The notes beneath the pieces are model-generated. The model saw only the letters and a list, made by a program, of their open reading frames with translations, was not told the origin of the DNA and made no database searches. The translations under genes were made by a program, and so were the position numbers. Shown here piece after piece: positions 1 to 11,000 of a DNA stretch of 64,000 nucleotides; positions within the stretch are counted from its first letter, which is position 1; each line of letters starts with the position of its first letter. This DNA is from Oxyruncus cristatus. Taxonomy: Eukaryota > Chordata > Aves > Passeriformes > Cotingidae. The stretch lies in NCBI GenBank assembly GCA_013399855.1, contig VXAY01002814.1, positions 1,472,981 to 1,536,980 on the forward strand, written 5' to 3'.

Positions 1-971
1 TCAGGAAAATGTCTACTGTATGAATCTCATGTTCAGTGCAAGAAAATTGTCTGATCTGCACTAGGGTGTGGGTGTTGAGGGATGGGTGCACAAACAGGTC
101 TGTGTGAGGGGTATTTGGAATTTGAACCTTGAAATCAATGCTCTGCCCAAGCATAACGTATCTTTGGATAACAAGTTGGTGGTAAAGCCGAAGGAAAGGT
201 TCCCTTTGGCGGGGAATAACCACTGTCTCCGCATGTATGTCTCCACCGATGCTGGGGTGAGAAGGGAGCCGGGAGCTGCCGGCGGAGCACTGCCGGTGCC
301 ACGCTCTGCGGTTCACATTCGTTCGCAACTACTGCCATCCAGAGCTCAGGGAGCGAAACTGCTCTGCCAGGCTCAGGGTTGAGTCTGTTGCGAAACTTGG
401 ACTCTCCTCTCGGTGAATTTTTGTCGTTGTTGTTATTGTTGTTTTTTGGTCTTTTTTTTCCCCCGCAATGGAGTTTTTATTACTTTACGGATGGGGAGAA
501 ACTGTAATTTTTTTGATGCTGTCCTGTCAGCCACCCAAGACTCAAGGAAGCCCTGTTTCTCTGGCAGAATCAAACCTCAGGAGATAGTGGCTTTGCCTAC
601 TCATACAGCCTGAAAGTTCACCCACAGCCTGTCCTCAGAGTCACATTCCCAGGTTTTCTGTACCAGACCTGCTCATTGCCATATCATTTTTTTCCTCTCT
701 CTTTTTGTCTCTTTTTTGTCATGGTTTTATACAACAGGAAGAAACAACAGGGAATTAAATACACATGTTCGCATGTGATCTTCACACAGGTCATTGGGGT
801 TTTTTTGCGTGATCGTGTGTCTGGGCAAAGTCTGTTTCTTCTTCAAATCTTTGGCTGCATAGAGGAATAAAGTGTTACCTTACAACTAACCTAAACCAAA
901 AGTCTATGTTTAATGTTAGACTGTTTGTTTCAGTGCAGCCTGTTACAGACGCCAAAATACTTTATCTCAGG
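1..971. other. Upstream intergenic DNA, no gene seen
   Basis: No exon with splice signals, no recognisable repeat and no RNA gene was found. Short open frames here overlap on both strands and look like chance. The known upstream neighbour in other vertebrates is LRRC8D, but none of it is visible. Confidence 0.6.
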
Positions 972-1205
972 ATAGAATCATGGAACCATTGAATGGTAAG
1001 GGATTGGAAGGGACCTTAAAGATCATCCTGTCCCGACTCCCCCTGCCATGGGCATGGACACCTCCCACTAGACTAGGTTGCTCAAGGCCTTATCCATCCT
1101 GGCCTTGAGCACTACCAGGGATGGGGCATCCACAACCTCCATGGGCAGCCTGTTCCAGTGCCTCACTACCCTTACAGTAAAGCCTTTCCTCCTTAAACTG
1201 GTGTT
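972..1205 (-). mobile_element. CR1 LINE 3' fragment, antisense
   Basis: The segment opens with the reverse complement of a CR1 3' terminus (AGAATCATGGAACCA, then GGTAAGGGATTGGAAGGGAC). It continues with the antisense of the conserved CR1 tail, including the 'grooved' text GGCAGCCTGTTCCAGTGCC. About 230 bases of a 5'-truncated copy remain, diverged and without coding capacity. CR1 is the dominant LINE of birds and other sauropsids. Confidence 0.85.
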
Positions 1206-1526
1206 GTTAGATTCATTGCAGGGGGAGCATCATGGGAGAGTCATTGCTTAAATAAACGGTTTATTTTGCAAAGCCACTTGGTTTGCACAACAACGCAGCA
1301 GCCCACTGGGAACTGGCAGGACACCTCATGCCTGAGGCTGTGCAGCTATAGGGATGCCACCCAGGGCTCACTCCCGCCAGGCACTGCCTGACCTCAAGGG
1401 AGCGTTTTCTGCAGCGGCCACTTCAACAGGGCCCGCGGGCGTGTGTGTGAGAGTGAAGGTTTGGATGTTTTGCCACTCCTCGTCCTGCAGCGGCCTGAAA
1501 CGTAACAGGGCACTTCGCCAGAACAC

Positions 1527-1560
1527 AAAATGGCGGCTGCCAGGGCTCAAAATGGCCGCC
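1527..1560 (+). promoter_or_regulatory. Tandem YY1-like motifs
   Basis: Two copies of the AAAATGGCSGC motif lie 22 bases apart in the same orientation. The pattern matches the known YY1 promoter consensus (AAGATGGCGGC), which is typically close to transcription starts of housekeeping genes. Binding is inferred from sequence alone. Confidence 0.5.
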
Positions 1561-1634
1561 GCGCAGCCTCCCTCGTGACCCGGCCTGTGCAGGCGCCGCG
1601 CGCAGCGCTGTGCACGGCCGTCCCGGGCCTCTGC

Positions 1635-1659
1635 TCACGTGACGCGCGGCCGGGCCAAT
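1635..1659. promoter_or_regulatory. CACGTG E-box and CCAAT box
   Basis: TCACGTGA at 1635-1642 is a perfect palindrome of the USF/MYC type. CCAAT at 1655-1659 is an NF-Y type box, and an inverted copy lies at 1726-1730 just before the assembly gap. All fall in the CpG island, consistent with a core promoter. Confidence 0.45.
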
Positions 1660-1744
1660 CGGCGCTCGCCGTGCCGTGCGTGCCGCGCGCCGGGCCCGCC
1701 TCGCCGCGTTGTGGTGGAAGGCGCCATTGGAGCTACCGGAGTCG

Positions 1745-2048
1745 NNNNNNNNNNNNNNNNNNNNNNNNNNNNNNNNNNNNNNNNNNNNNNNNNNNNNNNN
1801 NNNNNNNNNNNNNNNNNNNNNNNNNNNNNNNNNNNNNNNNNNNNNNNNNNNNNNNNNNNNNNNNNNNNNNNNNNNNNNNNNNNNNNNNNNNNNNNNNNNN
1901 NNNNNNNNNNNNNNNNNNNNNNNNNNNNNNNNNNNNNNNNNNNNNNNNNNNNNNNNNNNNNNNNNNNNNNNNNNNNNNNNNNNNNNNNNNNNNNNNNNNN
2001 NNNNNNNNNNNNNNNNNNNNNNNNNNNNNNNNNNNNNNNNNNNNNNNN
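1745..2048. other. Assembly gap (304 N) over the probable exon 1
   Basis: This is a run of N inside the CpG island. The visible ZNF326 reading frame enters exon 2 in mid-codon, so a coding exon must lie upstream. The gap is the most likely place for it, with the initiator ATG and most of the 5'UTR. The sequence after the gap contains a possible donor (GTGAGG near 2074), which would fit exon 1 ending just beyond it. Confidence 0.8.
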
Positions 2049-5000
2049 AGCCGGGGGGAGCTCGGGGCGAGCTCTGTGAGGGGGTCGTATCAGGAGCCTG
2101 GAGATCCGACAGGAGAGAGAGCCGCCTCTTGTTGCGGCTCCCTGTCTCTCCCCTCCAGCTCTTGCTAAGCACTAAGTCATTCTCACTGACCCATCCTCTC
2201 CAGCTGAAGACAGAGATTGGAGATTCCCAGATACCCCCATGCATTGTGGTGTGAACATGCCCAGTGGGTCAGTCTCAGGTATGAGCTATAAATACGTCTA
2301 ACCTGTAAAAAGAGTTGGGGCTGAACAGTCAGTGTTGACAAAAACGAAAAGCAAACGGGTTGTTAAAAGTGCATAACATGGTTTAAGTGCACATTTGTTT
2401 TCTGGAGGAGTTATAACTGTCTGGGAGTGAGACTCGATTTTCATCTTGGGCATGTCAACATGAACTCCTGCACGTACCAAATCAAAATTGTGAGATCAAG
2501 GAGTGGGGATGGGGGCGGGGGGCAAATACAGACTATTCTTATGATGGTGCCTTTTTTGCATAAATATTTCCTTACAAAGTACTGTATTTTATTCTTTCTA
2601 CTTCTATTGAAAAGAAAGGATATTCCCCTTCTTTTATACAAACATGGAAAAACCCCCAGAACCTGTAATTACTTGGGTTTTATTTATTTACTTTTTTCAT
2701 AAAGTTTATCTTAATTAACAGTTTGGGAAGGAATATAGAAAGCATATAAAGTAAATGTAAAACACCAAAAGCTAGCTCTTGTTTTTGCACTGTCAGAAGT
2801 ACCAAACAGATAAAACAAAAAGGAATGCACGTATTTTTATAAGATGACTAAGTTTATGAGTTTAGTAAGACTCAAGAAATGATTTGACGTATCTTGCCAA
2901 CATGCAATCAAGTACAAAAAGGAAGTTAATATAAAAACTTTACTATAAACTGTACCCAAGCTTTATTTACAGATGCCGGCAAATAAGCGCTTGCTGTTGG
3001 ATCTCTTGATACTCTTGCTGGCTGTTGGATGGAAATAACACATCGGATTACAGACGCATCTTTGATTGCAGTATAATCATTTTTGTGATACATTTCTTGA
3101 GTCTTAACTTTTTTTCCCCCAATGATATTATTTTGCATTTATCTTTCTATATGGTAAAATAAATAAGTTAAACATATGGCCCTGTTTTTTAATTTTCTGT
3201 AGTGGTTCTTAATTGAATGTCCTTTTGATTTCTAGTATAAAAGGTTATTGTTAAGTGGCAGCTTAAGTTTCTAATTGGAATATTCCCTGTAACCATTAAT
3301 CAGAACCTGCTTTTCTGAGATCTAATGACAGTAGTATTAAGGTGAATCCAGGCTCATCCTATGGAAAGTAACTAATCAAATGTGTGTTGTAAAATTAGCA
3401 TGTACCTTTTATGTACCTCTCTAGTACAAGTTTCCATTATGATAATTAAGCTTTTTATTATTTGTATTTATTAAAAAAATATAATTATGATGTATGTGGC
3501 TTGAGGCTTTTACAATGACTGTTTATGCATTGTACGTACATGAGCAAGGCATGCAAAAGGAGTTACCCCGGTTCTGCACAGGGAGCTGAAGGCTATTTTG
3601 TGGGGGTCCAGTAGATGGCAACAGAGGATGGATGTTGGGAATTCTCATCTTTGTCCAGTTTTCATTTGAGCTCTTGGCAAGGTTCCTACTGTTGGAAACT
3701 TTTAGCCAGTGAGAAGCACTTTTAGTTGGATGTCTGATGACTGCTGCAATTGCACCGTTGTCCCTTGCTGACGACTGTGAGACAGGGTTGGCATGCTCTG
3801 CACTATAAATTCTGTGAATATTATTAACAGAAATACTGACTATTCATGCTAATATTTTAGTTAGTGCAACTGCTGTCCTTTTAATCTGGGAGGGGAAATG
3901 GCCTAATGACAAGGTTGTAATCCTGACGTAGATATGGTGTTATGAACATGTGATGTGCCTGGAAAAAATAGTGCTTCCTATTGCACAGTGGATCCTTAAG
4001 CTTGTTGCAGTCATTGTGGATTATGAATTTAAAATATAGTGAAATTTAGCTTTTTAAATTTATTATTAATTGTTGCAAGATCTTTCTCCTCTCTCATTTT
4101 CCTAGCCTTTTCATAAACTTCACATGGAGAACACTGTTGAAAATGATATCTTCTTTTTTGGCTGTAAATATGATATGAATTTTCTCTGATCTTAATCTTA
4201 TTTTTAAATAGAATCCTTTGTGTCAAGAGATTTTGAGTCTTATCTACTATGTCTTTAACTTCTTAGTTCTTTTCATAAGGAAATTTTGATTTTTCTTTAT
4301 TGGCTATTGAGATTTACTTTGCAGCTATTTTAAATGATTTCTCCACCAAATATGGCTTCTTTTTTTTTAAATTAATCTGAAGGAATACATGTACATTAAC
4401 ATTTTAATTTGCAAATTAAACTTGTCTTTTAGTGTCCCATTCTTTTTGATTTTTAGAGGTAATTTTTTTTCACCTTTGAAATAACTCTTCCCTTTTGTCT
4501 ATATCAGTAGACTTTTAAGTATGATGTAGAAAATAAAAACTAGGTAGTTATTCTTGCAAGTTCTATTTCTGTACTTCAGTTCAACAGCTCATTCATACAT
4601 GCTGTAATTATACAAGAGGCTGCACATACCAAAACCCAATTTAGTCCTGTAATAAATCCTTTGTTTCAGATACTTTGACAGTGTCTTCATCAGTTCAGAG
4701 ATTCACTCTTTATTTTTAAACTTTAGAAGGAAATATGGACCACTGTTTTTTTATCTTTTTTATTCTGTAGATACACAGATATAATATTTCTTCAATTTCT
4801 TTGATAAACAGTTACTATTTAAAATAAAATGAACTTTTTTCTTTAGTGCTTAAACACTTGAACATGTTCTCTTAGCATGTGAAGCAATTTCACATTTAGT
4901 CTGAATAATTTGCATGGACAGGGAACTTTTGCGTAGCTCTGCGGGTGGTGACTGTGATTATTATTCAGTTACTACATTCAAAGATTAAAGTCCTTCTAAT

Positions 5001-5056
5001 TTTGGTTCATCTAAGTGAATATTTACTGTCGTCTTGTATGTTTTCCCCCTTTTTAG
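2049..5056 (+). other. ZNF326 intron 1 (most of it)
   Basis: The start is the GC-rich tail of the CpG island. The rest is AT-rich, with no repeat or RNA gene that I recognise. It ends in the polypyrimidine tract of microexon 2. No other exon-like segment compatible with the ZNF326 frame was seen. Confidence 0.55.
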
Positions 5057-5088
5057 GGTAAAGCCTGTCTGGAGAACAGACTTTCAGG
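5057..5088 (+). CDS. ZNF326: ZNF326 exon 2 (32-base microexon)
   Basis: A strong polypyrimidine acceptor (CCCCCTTTTTAG) precedes 32 bases that end in AGG before a GTAAAG donor. Read in the phase demanded by exon 3, it encodes [10 protein letters not shown] plus the first base of an Asp codon, without a stop. By position this matches the human stretch THSACRNTYQ that follows MDFEDDY: the lengths agree and Arg, Gln and the aromatic residue align. Residue identity is low, so the call rests on phase, splice signals and length. It enters in phase 2, so exon 1 must supply two bases of the first codon. Confidence 0.55.
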
Positions 5089-8000
5089 GTAAAGAAAAGT
5101 TTAATACCTGAAGAAATACTGTACTTGTTAATTTGAATGCAGTATCTTTGTCAGGCTCTGGACATGAAGTGTAAAATGGAGAAATCTTTGGTAAAGTTTG
5201 CAGCTGACAGGATGGCTGAACCGGGAGGCTGCTGGTTGGAATGATAGGTTAACTGCTCAGCAGTCTGGAACAGTTCACGAAATAGTCGGAAGGAGATCAC
5301 AAGGTCACCTTCATTACATCAGGTCAAAGATGTGTCTGTCGCACCTCACCGATATCTGTATGTCACTGTGGTTGAGAGTGTGTAACAAGTGGTACAAGTA
5401 CTCCTTTAGGATGTTTATGTGCCTTCACTGTTTTGCAGCTTGGCAACTTTCTGAGCCAGAGACATAGTTTTTGTGTTTGACATACTTCGGATTTCTTGTC
5501 AGTTGATTTATCCAATTTCTGTCTTAAATCTGTATAAATTTTTAGTAACTTCTTGTTACTGGGTTCCAGCACTTGTATATTTGTTTTGGGAAAAAGGATA
5601 CAATTAACTCTTTAGCTTGTTACTTGTTTCATTTGCTACCTCCAGTTTCTTATAGTAAGTCATTCAAGTGTTTGTTTCTCTTCACATCTTTGTACCTTTT
5701 GTATCCCTGTTAACCCTTTTCAAATATGAGTGTATTATAATATAGGTAAATGCGGAGCAGTGAGTCTGGAAAGGATGAGGAAGTTGTTCACTGTTAGGGA
5801 GGAGGTGGTGATGTCCTAAAGGCAGTGATTTGAGGATTTAGGGACTGGCATAGCTTTACAGCAAGACTGCTGCTGTTATATAATATGAACTATGGATGAG
5901 TAAGGAGGGTGTTGAGCTAATGTGGATGTCAGAAGTGGTTGTAGAATGAATTTAAGTATTTGCTTTGATGATAATAATTTTAGACTAAAAATTTTTTCCA
6001 GAACTGTGCTTCAAACCATTTTTTGGAAGAGTTCTTTGCATGTGAATGTTTTTGTGTTTTTCCAGTACAGAACTTCTGGCATATGGACAGCACTGGTTCC
6101 CTACTTACTACGCTGTAGTAGAATTGCATTGCAGTGGCAGGGATCTGGACAGTGTGTTGTGTTCTTCCTTGTTGGATGATTAGATTCACCTCTCCTACTC
6201 AGCCTCGTTCCTTTGTGCCGTCTTAGGGCCTATTGATAATAGGGAGCAGGTGAAGCTGAGGTAAATTATTGGGTGCTTTCAGATTAGGTATGTCAGTCTT
6301 CAGAATGTCAGTGATTAGTTGTACTGTATAAAAACCCCTGTATTAAAAAACATCCTGAATCTGAGATTGACCATGGGATCATCTAACCTTAATTTCTGGG
6401 AAACTGAGTTTATTTTATTGACTACCTTCCTCTTTTTCGTGGCCTGCATCTTTATGCATATGGTTTTGAGGGTATTGTACTGGATTAAGTGGCAGATCAT
6501 TCAGTCATGCCAGAGAGAAACATAAGTTGCTTTTATTACAAGTCTCAGCCATTTCTGTTTGCAGTTAAGTTGATGATATGTCATGCTACATGATTAGTAT
6601 TTTGAAGAGCTTTTTTTGTGCTTTGGTTTTTGAATCTTCATTGTATGTTCAGAATATGAAAAGGTGCAGTGTGACTTCCATGTTTAAAGTTGGGTTTTTT
6701 TCCCAAAAGTATCATCTTTTAATTTTTTTATAAAGTACCTATGATCACTAGAATTAAAAAAAAAAATCAACAGGAGGTCTTTATTTGTTGGAGTCTTTAT
6801 GCAAGTATGCTAATAATAATATCTGTGTAGAAGTGATGAAGTCAGCTCAATACCATGTGCAGAATTCTTGTTGACAGATATAAGTAAGTAACAGTGACCT
6901 CGTGCTAATAAAAAGCAGGTACAAATGGGATATAGTTTATATAGGTGTTTTCAGCACTAGCGTCTTTCATGAAATGATATACACACAGAATTTCTGTGTT
7001 TCTTTAAATAGGATAATTTCTTATGACTTCAAATGAACTAATTGTCCTGGAAAATCAGCGGTTTACATATGGAGATCTTGAAATGTATAAAATACTCTCT
7101 CTCGTCAGAGTAAATTTATTTTTGTCTTTTCTGTGTTCATTGTGTTTTCCTTCTCTGTGTTACTTTTTCTGTGAGTCTTGACTTGCCAGGTTTTCTTTGT
7201 ATTATCCAAAAGTTAGTGTTGGTTGGTACTGGGAAGCAATTTTGGTCTCTAGAATGCCAGTGAAGCGCAAATTGTGTATGTTCCGAAAAGACAGTGGATC
7301 ATACTTACTGTGCAGATCTGCAACACTGTTTTAGTGCTTTGAATGTATGAGTTTTACTTTTACATAGGACTTCCAGTGCCGAGGAATAAGTTGGGAGAAA
7401 ATTAATTTGTTTGACTGTAGGCTATGTACAGAGTCTGCGCTGCAGCAAGACAGCTTGTAACCTTGACCCAGGGTCTGTCAGTGTGAGTGAAGGTTTTTTA
7501 TGGCCTTGGATAGAGAAAGCAGCTGCCTGTGAGTTGAGTGTATTATTAAAGGGTGGGAAGTGGTCTTAATTCTCCACAAACTTCTGTCATATTCTACGTC
7601 TGGTGTCTCCATTTAATTCTTTTAATTTAACCTTATGTTGATTCCAGCTGATGGAATAATAATCCTGAGCTAATTGCTACTGGGAAAAAAAATGAACTTC
7701 ATTCTGATTGAGAGGTGCTCAGGTGATGACAAAGACACATGGCTTCTCTAAGCACAGTGTCAAAATTGGTTTGCAATTGGCAATTCTGTATTTTGTTTGT
7801 AAGCACCATGGCAAAGAGTAAACCTTTTACTTAAGAATTTAAACTAGATTACGTAATAAGACTTCTCACTTGCTTTCTTTATAAACATTTTTCTGCTCTT
7901 TTTTTAGACATGGACCGTGATTATGGGCATGGAGGCTATGGTGGCCCACGATCCATGGACTCTTACCTTAACCAATCCTATGGGATGGAGAGTCATGGAG

Positions 8001-11000
8001 GTGGAGGCGGAGGAGGTGGTGGTGGTGGTAACAGGTAAAATAATCCTTCAGTTGTCCCAAGAATTGATCAAATCCAATTAAGGTTAAAATCATTCTGTCT
8101 TCTAACTTAAGTGTTCCTGAGGCATGTTGTTATGATTTTGTATGAAAACTTCCGTTCTGAGTGTTTATGTCTGATAAATACTGGCAAATGCTAAACTGTA
8201 AGAGCTGGATTCTTGTAACATGGAAAAGTTTGACAGTGAAACAATGCGTCTTTGAACGAAAATAGCAAAAGTTCTGTTTTTCAGTAATGGCTAGCAATTG
8301 GTAGCTGATTGGCCTGACATACCATTTTTGACATAGCCAATTAGACCTGACTGGTTTAGTGCCTTAGACTGAATCTATCAACATTCCGTTTTCAAGGAAC
8401 ATTTAGGGTATGTGTTCTTTGGTTTGAATGTGCAGTGCTCAAATGATCTTGGTATTGAATCTGAAAGTCATGTCCAGATTATTTCATTGGCAGGTACTGA
8501 TTACACTCGCAACTGTGTGTCTGTTCTGGGCTCCTTTTTAAGGTGGATTGGTCTAAAATTAAAAATTCTGATGCAGTGGTCTTAAAGTTGTGTATTTCAT
8601 GCTAGGATTCTATTACTGTTGCTCTTTCAGATAAAAACAGTAGGGAGCAGCTGATTTAATTTAGGTCTTAATATTGTATTCAAAGAAGCATGCTTTTCAG
8701 AGTAGTGATCCTGTCTTGGAGGAGATAAAATGTGAAGAAAACTTAGATAATATGATGGTTTTCTTGTGAGCGCCCTTGAATTTTTGTCTGGCTGTAGCCA
8801 GACTACTGTATGATTCTTGTGTGTAGTCACTGTGGTGCCACTGGGAAATGACAGTACTAAATAGGGAGGCTGGAGAAGTATTGTGTTTTGCTGCTTGGTT
8901 CTGTTAAATGTTTTAGTTAAGTATAATTTGTTCAATAATGAACACTGAGGCTGACTTAAAATTCTGAGCAGAGATTCAGGAATGAGTTGTACCTACCATA
9001 TAGTAATCTGCATATGATTGAGGTCCAATGACTACTTGAACACCAAAATGTCTCTTGCCATGTTATGTTACTATTGTGCATGGTCTTCTTCTAGTGTCAT
9101 TTCTGTGTAGCTTTGGGTCTTCTGAGACTAACATATTTTAAAATGAAGGCATTCAGTTTACTATAGATACATTTAATAAGTTGAGTCTCTCCTAGTTTAC
9201 CTTGTATCAGTCAAGGGATTCTTTCCCAGCGCCTTCTGAATCACCCTCTTATAACCCAGCAGGGACACTAATGTGTTTCCCTCCCAGGTGGTTTCAAATA
9301 TTGAGGATTTTTAGCGTGACACCGCCCCCACCCCAGGCAAAGCAAACTCTTGATAAATAACTAAAGATTTCAGCTCCTTGTCACTTTACTCTGAAATTCC
9401 AAGGACTCTTTTTGTCCACTGTGCATGCATTGGGTAGACTTTGAAAGTCTTGAGTTGCTAGACTTAATGGTCTGCAAGTGAAAGCTGGATATACTGAAGA
9501 CTGTGAACTCTTTTGATTGGGAGACTGAATTGTACATGGAAGAAAATTTCCAAATCTACAAATGTGAATGGAAGAGCATGCGTATTTTTCCTTTAAAGTG
9601 AGAACTGTGGGGTACTTAAGACTCACAACTGTACCACTAAAACAACAAAAGATTTTGGTTTTTTCTCAGTTCAGATCTTAGCCACATTTAAACTGCTGTT
9701 TAACTGTTAGACTGTGAGGGTGTGATTTGGAAGAAAGGAGAGTTTGACTAGCCTATGAATGTCTGCAGGTGATTATTTTTGTGAGACTAGGGCTGGGCTC
9801 TAATAATGTTTTAGTAAATACATGTTGCCGAAAATTTTAAGTAAACAAAGTTCAGGTATACTGAACTTTAGAATTGTTTGTAGCAAAAATGGCTCAGATA
9901 GCTTTCTGTCTGGTCATAGTGTGAATTGCCCAGCCCTAATCAAGATTAAACAGTAAAACGACTGTACGGACCAGTATAGTAATAAATTGATTTTAGTTGA
10001 TAAATGTCAACTGATAACTTGTCTTTTGTAATGTATAACATTAGTAAGCTTACTTTTTTTTCTCCTCACTGTGCAACTTTTCCAGGTTTGGACCTTATGA
10101 GTCTTACGACTCCGGGTCTTCTCTGGGTGGGCGAGATCTGTACAGATCTGGCTATGGTTATAATGAACCCGAACAAAGCCGCTTCGGAGGTAGTTATGGT
10201 GGTCGATTTGACAACTCCTACCGGAATAGCCTTGACTCTTTCGGAGGTAGAAACCAGGGCGGGTCTAGCTGGGAAGCACCTTACTCCCGTTCAAAATTGA
10301 GGCCTGGGTTTATGGAGGACAGAGGAAGAGAGAGTTACTCTTCCTACAGCAGTTTTTCTTCACCCCATATGAAGCCTGCACCTGTAGGCTCTCGGGGGAG
10401 AGGAACGCCTGCTTATCCTGAAAGTGGATTTGGAAGCAGAAACTATGATGCTTTTGGAGGACCATCAACAGGCAGAGGCCGAGGCCGAGGAGTAAGTACA
10501 GAATCTTTTCAGATTCTTTTCACTAGACACTCTTTTAAACCCTTTCAAGACCACTGCTTTAAAATGAATGCACTGTTCAGTACAGTGTGGGAGTTTTGTC
10601 CAAGCAAACTATCATGGTTGACAATGTTGTTTATCCCCTTGAAGCTGTCTTCAAGTAGAACCCAGTCCCTCTTTCTGTTGAAAGTAATGAGTAATAGAAG
10701 ACTAGTTGATAAGGTTTGTTAAATCTCTCCTTTTGCTTGAAAGGTGAAGATAAAAGTAGTAGGTTTGGTCTAAAAGGGATTAAAAGGACTTTTGTTTTTC
10801 CTTGTAAACACTAGCATCTCTGATGCTGGTGGGGAAATTCTTGAATATTGTAAAAGTTGAATTCAAAGTCTTTTGAAGTTTTGAGTAGGTTAAAGGTGCA
10901 ATGTATAAGCAAAAAATAAAACCCAGGCTGTGAATGCTAGGGTAGTTTGTTTTCTGTTAAGGCCAAAGTTTAGCTAATACTCTAGTGTGTTGAATACATG

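Larger units (their letters stand above)
1350..2110 (+). promoter_or_regulatory. ZNF326: CpG-island promoter of ZNF326
   Basis: The sequence turns abruptly GC- and CpG-rich here while both flanks are AT-rich, as expected of a vertebrate housekeeping promoter. Within it lie two AAAATGGCSGC motifs (1527-1537 and 1549-1560), a palindromic TCACGTGA at 1635-1642, a CCAAT box at 1655-1659 and an inverted CCAAT at 1726-1730. No TATA box is visible. A run of N (1745-2048) cuts the island. The next coding sequence downstream on the + strand is ZNF326, so the island is assigned to that gene. The island could also fire in the other direction, but I see no minus-strand exon. The exact start site cannot be placed. 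Confidence 0.75.

Noticed and set aside
1423..2244. Long open frames on both strands across the N gap
   Set aside because: They are open only because N codons are not stops, and the flanks are promoter DNA.
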